This document shows, one piece after another, positions 23,411 to 34,000 of a stretch of DNA of 64,000 nucleotides (position 1 is its first letter; each line of letters starts with the position of its first letter). A program made the translations under genes and the position numbers. The notes below the pieces were generated by a model. The model made no database searches. It saw only the letters and a list, made by a program, of their open reading frames with translations, and had not been told where the DNA came from. The DNA comes from Dactylellina haptotyla. Taxonomy: Eukaryota; Ascomycota; Orbiliomycetes; Orbiliales; Orbiliaceae. Where the stretch lies: contig CM062379.1 of the NCBI GenBank assembly GCA_031310005.1, forward strand, positions 4,712,001 through 4,776,000, read 5' to 3'.

Positions 23411-25931
23411 ATGTTGAAGCTGAGGGGATCCTGCTGGTTGCTGCTTGTTCTGCTGCTCTCGTCGCTGGCCGTTTTGGGCAGCGAGATCAACCAGCGCGAC
23501 ACACAAAAGGGGGAAGTTGCACAACGGGGAATCCAACAGATCCAACGCAGAGCTACCACAACCCGGACGACGACAAAATCCACCACCAAGTCGACCGCCA
23601 AATCGACTACGAAGTCCACGACTAAGTCTACTACGAAATCTACTACTAAATCCACTACTAAATCCACTACCAAGCCAGCCTCTTCTGTATCAACACCATC
23701 ACCAGTGCAAACCGGCCAAGTTGCCAATTGCATAGCATGGGCATATGTGCGATCCACAGACACCTGCAACAGCATCGTTTCTAGAAACACGGCCACCGTA
23801 GGGAACACGGACAACTTGAAAAAATGGAACCCAGCGTTGAAGTCCGATTGCTCTGGAATCGCTGCAACTTACTTTCTATGTGTCCAAATCGACCCGTCAA
23901 AGCCGGCATCCACAACGACAAAACCGATATCCACTGTTTCAACCCCGTCGCCTGTACAAACTGGCATGGTTGCAAACTGTGTGGGCTGGGCATATGTGCG
24001 ATCTACGGACACTTGCGACACGATAGTTTCAAGAAACACAGCTACCGTAGGCAACAAAGACAATCTGATAAAATGGAACCCGGCACTGAAAAGTGACTGT
24101 AAAGGGATTCTTTCTACTTATTTTTTGTGTGTCCAAGTTGATCCCTCGAGACCAACCTCAACTACCACAAAATCTACGACCGCTTCATCGAAGACAACAA
24201 CGACTACAAGCAAGACTACGTTAACCACCACGACAAAATCTTCCACGACTACCATATCTACTTCTAAGAGTAAAACACCCCTCCGTTAGGAAGCTAGTGG
24301 AATTGTGTTAACATTATTAATTAGCTTCCACAACTACAACCTCCAGGACGACAACCACAACGTCAAAAACCAGCACGACCACTGGTATTGTTTACACCGC
24401 AGTAACAGTCTGCAATAAGCCCGTAGTCTCAGATACCAAAGTCTACACCGACGACAATGGGGATGATTTCCAGTACTCGTGGGTTGGGACTACAGATGAC
24501 TCCACCGCCATCAATAAGATCAGCCAGGTTCAAATGCTCTCCAGGAAAGCTAGCGGCACCCAGAACAACTACCTCCGCGACACCGTCTACTTTGACATCT
24601 CAACACCTGGTATCATCAAAGCTAGTTATAATAACGGCACATCTGTCATATTTGATACCGTTAGTGGTATGTTAACAGCTAGCGACTGCAACTACGAATT
24701 TAAAACACCTGTAACCTTACCTACACGCAAAAAGAGGGCCGCTTTCGAACTCGCGCCTATGCAAAACAGACAATCCGCCCAGAGGCGTTGGGTGTCCGCT
24801 GGAAGCGTAAAGGTTACAGTAAACATTCAAAACCAATGCGGCGAACCCTCTAATCGAGCGGACCCCATTGTCCAGTGCGTTGACACAACAGCAGTAAACG
24901 GCCCATACCAACGTAAAAACCAAGTCCATCTCGTCAAAACCAGCAACCCAGGAGAATACACCGGCTCTTGCATATTCCCCCTTATCAACGATGCTAGGGA
25001 CTCCGTCGGTTGCACGGTGGTTAAGCCGGCGCTACTGCAAATGTGCAAGTTTGCAAGTGACTACATCAACGTCCCTGGGTTTTCTTGGTGCGCTTTGCTC
25101 GCCCCGCTCATATATTATCCCATACCCGTGCTACAAGCCATCGGTGCCCTAGCGGATCTCTGTACAATAATGCTGGGATTGTTATCCATATACTGCGGGT
25201 TGCAAGGCATAGCGGAAAGATCTGGAGACTTGGACAGATTCTTCTGTCATGCGCCGCCGTCGTATACCTCGTTGAAAATTATCGGTACCAATTTCGATAG
25301 CGACCCAAGTAGTACTGCCACGGACGGAACAGTACCCGGCGCATCCTCGCCACTCCCTCTTGGGGAGCAGAATTCAAACGCTGCGAAAGATGTGGTGTTG
25401 CAGCATAAGTCGGGCCCTGGTGGTACCTGCGGAGCGTGCACCAACGGCATACGAACGCTAGCCAGCCCGTTCACAGTGGTTTATCAAGGCCCGAATGGTT
25501 TCGGGAATACTTGGAGCTGCAGCCATTTCGGCTACATGGGGGCCATCGATGCTGGAGGCGCAGGTGCTGCCCAGGCCCAGTGTTCTCAGATGGCGACCGA
25601 GCAGAGTATGCTTTCCACATTCTCGTTCCCCCTGCGAGGCAAATGCTAATATTACGTACATCTTACAGACTGGATATCTTACTTTACCGATGTTGAAACA
25701 TTTTACGACCGACAAACCGGACAGCAGGTCCTGCAGACCTACGGCTGTTGGATCTTTGGTTGCCCACTTCCTGGTTCGGCGTTCTCCTGGGTGAATCCGG
25801 ACCCGTCATTATCGATTTCCACGACGGCATTCTCGTAAGTATCTGCTTGCATTTCTTCAATTTTTGTGCTACAAGTTACACTAACTAACCGTTGATACTG
25901 TAGGCGAGATGTTTATTTTTATAATTGTTAA
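23411..25931 (+). CDS. Secreted double-LysM protein with large unknown C-terminal region
   Basis: LysM modules bind chitin-type N-acetylglucosamine chains, so this is probably a secreted or wall-bound chitin-binding protein. Exons are 23411-24269, 24325-25605, 25669-25834 and 25904-25931 (777 residues). A signal peptide (LRGSCWLLLVLLLSSLAVLG) is followed by eight K-S-T-T units and two near-identical LysM modules (about residues 106-158 and 188-242; CxAWAYVRSTDTC, NPALKSDC, YFLCVQ). A second Thr/Ser linker leads to about 500 residues I cannot assign. These hold a dibasic RKKR site near residue 421 (possible Kex2 cleavage), many cysteines and a strongly hydrophobic block at about 538-583. No GH18 chitinase motif (DGxDxDxE) was seen. 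If the last intron is not spliced, translation stops at TAA 25836-25838 instead. The gene is convergent with TRM6. Confidence 0.85.
23576..23671 (+). repeat. 12-bp tandem repeat coding K-S-T-T, eight units
   Basis: Eight in-frame 12-base units such as AAATCCACTACT, differing mostly at third positions, encode a Lys-Ser-Thr-Thr linker between the signal peptide and the first LysM module. One unit reads K-S-T-A. It is likely an O-glycosylated spacer and likely variable in copy number. Confidence 0.9.
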
Positions 25932-26202
25932 TGGATTCCAGTTCCAATAGTATTTACAGTATAATCTCGGCCGCACGTAGAATGGCGATGGAGATGATTG
26001 ATTTGATGAGCGAATAACTTAATGCATTGTCATAAATGACTCAAACCTACTTTTCCTAATAATTGTACATTTTCATGTATAAGCCCGACTTTTAGATAGA
26101 AATACATTTTCGCATGTCCAACGTGTAAAGGAATGAACCTTCTCTCTCTCACGATCCCGTTTATATGAGTCTATCCACTCCCCAAAATTTATTATAACAA
26201 TT

Positions 26203-28469
26203 TTATACCTCGTCAATCGTCATCTCATCTTCCTTCTTCCCATTAACACTAGCAGTCGTCTCTCTGCCCACTTCTTTCGGCTTTTCGTTCTCCTTCTTGC
26301 CCAACCTGGTGTTGCTAGCACCACCGCCCTTTTTCCGACTACCGAATTTCCCCCTTGCCTCAACCTTCCCCTCTAATATCGGGAACACTTTCGTAGCATG
26401 CATCACATACCCCTCACTGCCGCCTCTGCTCGTCATAAGCGGGTGCGTGCGGCCAGGCAACGCTTGGAAAGTGCGAACTCTGCTGGTGTGAATTGTCGGC
26501 GCTAATAAATTCGTCGGGTCGATAGGGAAATATACATCCGGAGTATGATGCGGTAACTTGGGAAGTTCCTTTAAAATAGCGATGGTTTCCGCGTCAATAT
26601 CCGGATTCGTATTGTCCGGGTCTAAGACGTGGGTTTGCGGTTTGTTCGAGTCAAGGTTGGCAGCCTCCTCTATAGCTGCGTTTGCTTCCTTTTTGATACG
26701 CATGTACTCGTTTCTTCGGAGCGTGCTACACCAGTCGACTACTTCTGATAATGGTTCGACGGAGGGAGAGTAGATAACTAACTGTCCACTGCCCTTGAGC
26801 AATGGTGCGACAGTGTTGATGACCCCGCTGAGCTCCATTCCTGTTGCGATAATCGCACCGTCGAAGCTACCTTGACGAGTGGATGTTACAATATTTAACA
26901 CTCGCTCTTGTCGGCGACATTTTCGGTGGTAATTCGAGCGCTTAACTGATTTCAAGGTACGCAAGACAGCATCTGGGATCGGCTCTGGGCGTTCGAGCGT
27001 CGGATCTGATTCAGGTGATAGTAGCTGGAGAAATGACAGGGAGAGAAGGTGGGTAGATAGCGGATGCGTAGTCGTATTAATAATATTTGTTGTGTCAAAG
27101 TTGAACGGACGGAGGAGCGAGAGGTTTGGCTGGTCTTGGGTGTGCAGGACCGTAATAGTATTGGCGGCTGGAACTTGCGTCTGTTCATATCCACTCTTGC
27201 GCTTCATCGTGCTGGCCCATACATTTTCTTCGTCCGCTTCCTTTTGGATAGCTACAGCTGGATCCGCTGGTTTCGCCTCCGTATCGCCAGCTTCACTAGC
27301 CTCCACTTCCTCTTTGCCATCGTCATTATCTTCTCTCTTACGCTTCCTAGCGTTGGAAACTTTCTTCGGTGCCCTTGCATCTTCTCCGGCCAGCAGTCCC
27401 ATTCTCTCAGCCATAGCCGCAACAACCAAGCCACCGGTATCGTCGATAACAAGATACCTTCCGCCCCACCGAATATCTGCCCAGCTCATAATCAATCCCA
27501 TAGCCTCATCTCTGAGCTCGAGCATTTTCAGAGGCTCTTTCTGGGTGAGCTGGTAGTTTGTGAAGTTCGGTACGTCTGCAGGAACCACGCGGATACGTTT
27601 CAGGTACTTGTCGGTCTTCCGTTTCGTGTATTTCGCCAGTGAGAACGCCGTCTTTTTGTCAATGTACGCATGGGACTGTAGCAGTCGTGCAATAATTTCC
27701 TACACAACCCCCAAAACTACATAGTTAGCATCAACCCCACAACGGCCTTTAATCAATTGATAGTAAAGCATCAATCAAAAAAGAGTGGAAGAGTGGAACA
27801 ATATTCAAAAAGGAAATCATGATTGCGTTCAAGAGACCTTTCCACTACCTGTGCCTCCACTCTTCTTCAGCTTTTCAATTTCCTGCCAAGTCATCGTCTG
27901 CGCGGTCTGGTCGTCTCGAATATCGCGATTGGTCTTCATCTGCTGCTCCCACAGTCTCTGTTCCTTCTCCAGCTCCTGCTGCAGCACCCCGGCGTCCAGC
28001 TCGACATCCTCTTCCTCGTCTTCGCCGTCCTCTCCGACTTGCACACCGATGGCCGTATCTTCGAGCGCGAGTCCGGGACTATCGACCCCGCTGGCAGTGG
28101 AGCTATCGGAGGGCTTTTGCGACTTCTTCGAAGGTTTGGCCGAGCCGTCGGCGTTGTGTGTGGCTAGTTTTTCACTGTTGATCTCAGAGATGGAGACCGG
28201 TTCGAGACCGAAGCCGTCGCCGTCGAGAATGGTCCAGGTAAGGTAATACGGGCGCCCGATGAGGCTGTTCGCGGGGAATGCACCAAATTTTCCCAGTCCG
28301 ATAATTCTGTAGAATTTAATGGTATGTTAGCAAGTCTGAGGTCGCGACTTTTGTATGTACGGTGCAGGACAATTGGAAGGACGCACGAATCTGGAACGAC
28401 TTTCACCAGCTTGACAGTATCTGAGGGCAGCTGTATCAGCACCTCGTCGTTTGGCTGTATCACCTCCAT
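26203..28469 (-). CDS. trm6: tRNA (adenine-58-N1) methyltransferase non-catalytic subunit TRM6
   Basis: Partner of Trm61 in the nuclear enzyme that makes m1A58 in tRNAs, including initiator tRNA (yeast Gcd10). The model is 682 residues from exons 28469-28387, 28306-27838 and 27699-26203. The Gcd10 family start is clear: MEVIQPNDEVLIQLPSDTVKLVKV, then IIGLGKFGAFPANSLIGRPYYLTW. After an acidic linker come MTWQEIEKLKK, EIIARLLQSH, KYTKRKTDKYLKRI and LRDEAMGLIMSWADIRWGGRYLVIDDTGGLV. The third exon carries a Lys/Glu-rich insertion and ends in a Lys-rich tail. The second intron uses a weak GTCTCT donor, forced by frame, with a good GCTAAC branch site. The first exon encodes only 28 residues. It is convergent with the LysM gene (271 bp gap). 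Confidence 0.93.
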
Positions 28470-29067
28470 CTGAATTTGCGGGGACGGCGAAAGAAGGTTG
28501 CGATGTTGAAGATGAAAAAAAGAAGCGAAGGTGGGATGTCTGAGCGAGTCACGAAAAAAGTTAAGAGGCTGAATCGAGTCTGGTCAAACATTTGCGACCT
28601 CCATCTTTTTAAGCCGCAAAACACCACTCACAACATGTGTTCTCACACGTTTGTCAAACTAACGGATCTTTAATCGGATGCGGAGGTGAGGAGGTAAACA
28701 GTATTAAACTACAGTGCTACTACTACTTGAGGGTTGTATAGATAGGTATAGATATATAGAGGAACACGAAGCGTCATCGTATCATAACGTCTCGTCATGT
28801 TGAACAGGATATTTCTTTCCAAGCTGTGTTTTCCAAATGAACCAGAAAGCGACAAGCACGCGGGGTACTAGCTATAGTTATAATGAATATAAGATAGAAA
28901 TGAAAGATCCACATCATATACTACGAAGAAATATAAAAGATATAATAAAAAAAGAGCACATAAGATAAAATAAAAATAAAAACCAAATTCAATTAACTTT
29001 CTCCATTTTGTTTCTTTCTTTCTCTGTTTTTTTGTCACGTTTTACTTTTTATTTTTTTGCTTGCCGT
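28470..29067. other. Intergenic between TRM6 start and the Pin4-like stop
   Basis: Should contain the TRM6 promoter and the 3' untranslated region of the RRM/R3H gene. The part from about 28860 to 29060 is A/T-rich with A and T tracts. No gene or RNA was recognised. Confidence 0.55.
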
Positions 29068-31074
29068 TCACTCCACGGTGATTTCGACCGATTGCTGTTG
29101 TGGATGCTGCTGACCATCAAGATCAGTATTGTTCTGCCTGCCCTGCAAGTTCGCCTGTCTTACGCTTCCTCGACCGAATCCTACGCTTCGCTCGGAATCC
29201 GGGCCTCGGGGCTGTCTGGACGGGAGGATCTGGGAGCCTCTATCGCGCTGTTCGTCATATGTCATGCTGAAATTCCTCGTGGATGTCGTCTGGGATGGCG
29301 AGAGACCACCAATCGCACCATGCATTCCACCATCGCCCAACAAACCGCGGGCGTCACGGGGATCTCCGCGCAAACTGTTGCTGCTGATGTTGAGACTACT
29401 TCCCAGTGATACACCAGCTAGTCCGTTTACTAGGAGGGATTCGTTGATGCTATTCATATTGTGGGACCCCGTTGATGTTAGGCTGGGCGTTGTGGACGAT
29501 CCGTTGGTGTATTCGCCTCCTTGCTGTTGCTGCTGCTGGTACTTAACTACATTTTGGCTGAGGTGAATGGGGAAGCTGGCCGAAGTGGGAACCGGTGACG
29601 GAGTATAAGACCTCAAGTCGGCAAATGATTTCGCTGCTCGAAGATTGGTTCTGCTTTGAGCATCCTTTCCGGAAGGAGAGTTTGGGACATCGAGTAACCC
29701 ACCCTGTCTGCCAATTGTGGAGTATATTCCAACACCGCCATCTGCGCTTCTAGTCTCGCTAAAATCCATAGTTGTAGCCCGAGCTAATGTCCTCCGTTGC
29801 TGTGATTCTACGGGGATAACCGTCGGGATGCTTGGTGGAGAGATATTCTGAATTTGATGACTGTGACGGAAAACTTGAACCTGTCGGCCCTCACCGGTAC
29901 CTCTAGAGATATGAGCAAGGGACATGTGGTGTGCAAGTGTGTGAACTATTCTTCGCTGAGAAGGGGATAATGTCGGTGGGAAAATGAGGGCTTCTCGGGT
30001 CGCATCATCGCGGAACAACAGAAGTTGGGAGTAGAACTGTAGCGTCTGTGGGTTGTTCAAATCGATCTCTAGATCCTCTGTTTCGATTAGCCTTTCGAAC
30101 TTACACAAAGGTCTATCATCCAGCATACCTTGCTTAGGGGTCTGGGCTGATGATGATGTTGGGCGAGGAGAAAGGCTAGGTAGAAGACTTTGCATGGAGG
30201 ATTGGTGCTGGAGCTGCTGTGGCCCTCCCACATTCGGCCTGTGCTGTTCCTCGAGCTGACCTCTTCGCTCCCTCTTTTCCCGCTCTATCCTCTCGCGTTC
30301 AGCTAGCGGAAGCATCTTCTTGTACTCTACCCTAAGTTTTCGACCTTGCAGCTCGAAGTGATTCAGTACATTGATAACAGTAGCAGTTTCCTCCGCAGTC
30401 GTGAAATTTGCAAACGCCAGACCCCTGAAAACACCATTGTCAAAATGATAGTTAAAGGCATAAGGTAGCGGAAGGTCGAGGTCAGTCATGAGTTGCACGA
30501 GCTGCTCCTTTTTAACGGCGAATGGGATGTTCTTAATTACGATCGCCGTTGGGATAAGTTCATCGTCATCAGATCGTGTATCTCCTAACGGTTGGGGACC
30601 GAGAGGCAGCCCGCCCATTCCGAGATTCACACCTGGAAGAGATGTACTATCGAGCCATGTCTAAACACCATATTTAACCGAACGTTAGCGAAGGCCTACG
30701 TCACACCTCCCATGCCAAAGGGGTAGATTTTATCTAACCGTGGGTAATGCGCTTCTTTGCCTAGCGACACCCTTAACACCTCTACCCGGAAGGGATCCCA
30801 TATTGTTCACGGACCCGAAGGACTGTGGGTTCCAGGTCTGGGCCGTAGCATTGTCGAACCCGTAGCTTACGGACCGGGTGCCCACTCGAGCAGTATCGTA
30901 TCTGGCGGTATCGTATCTTGCAGCGTGGTCTTCCGCGGTGTACAGGCCGGCGTTTGCCGGGGCGTATTGTTCAAACTGGCGAGAGGTCTGACGGTGCAGT
31001 GTTTGCACCTGAGGCTGTCTCGAGTTTGGGGAACGACTGTTCGCCATTTCGTAATAGGCGTCCGGATGAGCCAT
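29068..31074 (-). CDS. pin4: RRM and R3H domain RNA-binding protein, Pin4/Cip1-Cip2 type
   Basis: Predicted cytoplasmic RNA-binding protein. In yeast Pin4/Mdt1 acts in G2/M timing and the damage response, and in fission yeast Cip1/Cip2 act in stress mRNA control. The model is 642 residues from exons 31074-30739 and 30660-29068. The first exon is Asn/Gln/Ser-rich. The RRM runs about residues 150-228 (AIVIKNIPFAVKK as RNP2 region, GLAFANF as RNP1). A charged helix (LAERERIEREKRERRGQLEEQ) follows, then an R3H domain at about 325-385 including RRIVHTLAHHMSLAHISRGTGEGR. The C-terminal 250 residues are low-complexity Ser/Gly/Gln with a QQQQQQ run. Orthology is judged from domain order. The upstream region is very long (see the next entry). 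Confidence 0.9.
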
Positions 31075-34000
31075 CTTTAAAGGATTGGTAAAGCTCAGTG
31101 AGAAAAAAGACAGAAAACGCTAGGTTTATGCTGTATATAGAGTTAAGTTCGGTACGTATCGTAATTATGTGAAAGATCGATGGACAACTGAGAATTGAAC
31201 CGATGTTTGGTTTTTTTGAGAATGTCGTATTATATCGTCAGGTCTTGAGCGGTAGATGTGATCGTCTCCTGAAAGTCTCAATTATGCAGTTGCTGATAAC
31301 CTTCCAATATGCAAATATAATATGCAGTGAAAAAAGATGGGGGAAAAGTAATAAAATACAATAAATGTAAAAACCGTGAGACCAAGGTATAGGTTAAGGA
31401 CGTTCGAATGGAAAAGAAAGAAAAAAGACCCGATCTATTAGTGTAGTTCAGACGATCCGGTGCGATGAAAGAAAAGCTCGTCCGAGTTCAACTTGATCGA
31501 AAATCCGTCCGTGCTATTGTATTACCCAATCGAGAAAAAGATCCAAAATGAGACGAAAGGTTTGGAAACTACTTTTTGGAGATGTTTTTGGAGATGTGAG
31601 ATCCAGTCTTTAGATTCTTCGGAGCAAATCGTCTACAAGTTAGGTCGTCAACAGCGTGGGTCTCGTAAACGTTCAAGGTCGGTATATCGTTAACTCGTCA
31701 TGTGCTCTCTTTTTCGAGATGCCTCAGCTGCTGGACACGGAAAGGGGCTAGAAAAGAAGTCCAGCTTATGTCCGGGGACACCGTCGAGTCGAGTTGAGGA
31801 TGCGACGGGGAGCGGTGAGCCGAGAAACGAAAAGTATGGCAACTCGGAGTATCGGTGGAAATCGAGGTGAACTACGTTTTATCTTTTTCAGAAAAGGACC
31901 TGAGGCTGGAATCGACGGCTGTGGCCTTAAGTGAATAAGGCCGGGAGATTCAAGGATGACTCGAGGCGCCTGCTAAATCGACGCTAGAGTTAGCGGGAAC
32001 GCTCCTCAACAGAATGGAGCCACTGTCTTTATAGGGAGCGGGACTGCACCGATGTCTACGCAGCGGTTTCGTGCAAGCTACCAAGGGAGCGAGGAGACCG
32101 GGAAACCACCAGATACACGAAGATACAAGAAATAGACTGGGAGAGGGAGTTAGAAGGGCGATAGGAGAGATATAGGGATGGTGTTGGCGGGTTGGGGGGA
32201 GATGTAGTTGCGACGGAGGAGGAGAAATTTGACAGGAGACGTTCTTGCAAGGAACAGTAGAAGAACTATTCGCTTTGCAGAAAACTGACTAGGCTGGAAC
32301 AACCAAATTTTAGAGACACGGGCAGCGAAAAAAGGAGCCCCGCGGCAGGAGAACCAAGTTATCGCTCCGTTCGCTAACAGTAGTGGCCGTCCAAGTATAT
32401 TTTTCGGAATGTAGAGCAGAAGTTGTGCGTGAGTGAATATATAACTGAGTACGGATATAAAGGAGCTTATTGTGTAGACGCCGAGGAACAGGGCGAAGAC
32501 GTGGTAGTGTGTGTTGATCGAGGCAAGACACTGGGCAGGTATCGAATCACAGCCGAACGAACATACCTGGAAGCTGATAGGTGAGATTTTAAGTCGACAG
32601 ACGAGGTTGACCAGTAGTGAGCGGGAGTAGACGAGTAAGGGAGAGAAAGGTATTGATTTGTTTAATTTTAGTCTGTGCGATATATATCGAACGGGGGAAC
32701 CGGGCCTGAACGAGCGGAAGGGGCCAAGAAGACGACGGCGGCGGCGAACTACGGCAGAGATTAAAAATAAAATAAAAACGACTACACGGCAAAAACTGAC
32801 AGAAGCTAGAAAGGCGATGCAAGGAAGTCGGAGGTGAAGAGGGGATATAAAAGAGAAGAAGGGCGGCAAGAGTAGAGGCGATGCAGGCAAGCAAGCACGC
32901 ACAAGCAAGGACGTCCCACCCCCTTCTCTTTCTATCTAATACGGCCTGGTCTTGACTAGTTGCTCAATGAGGCCCAGCAAACATTACTGGGTCAGTTAAT
33001 TGCAGGCGTGTTCCGTCGAACCTTTGAAATTCGAACTCAAGTTAAATGAGGTAGGCAGGCGAGAGGAAGCCAGCAGCAGGAAGGAAGACCAGAGGAAGCG
33101 GGAGAAGAAGAAAATAATACCCAAAACCAGAAAAAGGAATAGAAAATATTCTCAGGCTGCATGTTCGGGAAAAGCTTGGCCTTAAATTCAGGAGAACCCT
33201 ACCCGGTCGTGCTTCACATCCAACTGCACCTTTCAACCTCTCTCGCTAGTTGGCTCTCTCTGTTCTCTCGTCCGTCTGTGGCCCTCTCGATACTCTATTC
33301 TGAGGGGACCCACCCGACGCATGTGCAAATAGCGATGGCTGGGTCCGGATGGGCCCATGGGGGAACTTGGGGCCCAAGAGTTCATATACTGTGCTATTTT
33401 CGGGTTTAAAGAGCAGCATGTCGATGGCGAAGACGTCAAGGCACAGACTATCGTACCCCATCATACCCGTCCTCTCTTTCTTTGTCCCCGTCATGATCAA
33501 TACGGGAAGCACTCCCTCTAGTAGCTGTGCGGCGTAACATCATGACAATCACTCGGGTCCGATATCTGTATCATCCTCTGAATCGTCGCACCCGATGTGA
33601 GAGACATTGAAATACGGGACGTACGTACGACATGACTGATCCCGCCGGCGGCCAAGCACTTGGTCTCAATTTACACTTTACAACAAGACCAGCTTAAAAG
33701 GGGAAACTGATGGATGTTTCTTTTCTTTCACCCCCTCCCTCTCTTTTTCCTTCTCTCGGGGAGAGATCGAAGCTAAACTGGGTGAAAGGGAGCAAGCAAT
33801 TAATAACATGTCTTATCCCGTTTCTCAAACACTCCAATTGAACTCGCGGTGGATATCCCATCAACCCTCAGACCGATCACTGCCACTCCGCGCCGCGCGC
33901 GTGGGACCGTCTATTTCCAACTATCCCAATTTGCTCGTCCATGTCGCATGTCGACACCCGGAGAGGGGCCAAAAGGGAAATTTGAGGCAGTCGGCACAGA

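Noticed and set aside
32150-32908. 252-codon minus-strand frame upstream of the Pin4-like gene
   Set aside because: It opens with TTG, not ATG, is dominated by Leu/Ser/Phe from pyrimidine-rich DNA and shows no domain. It is more likely leader or promoter sequence.
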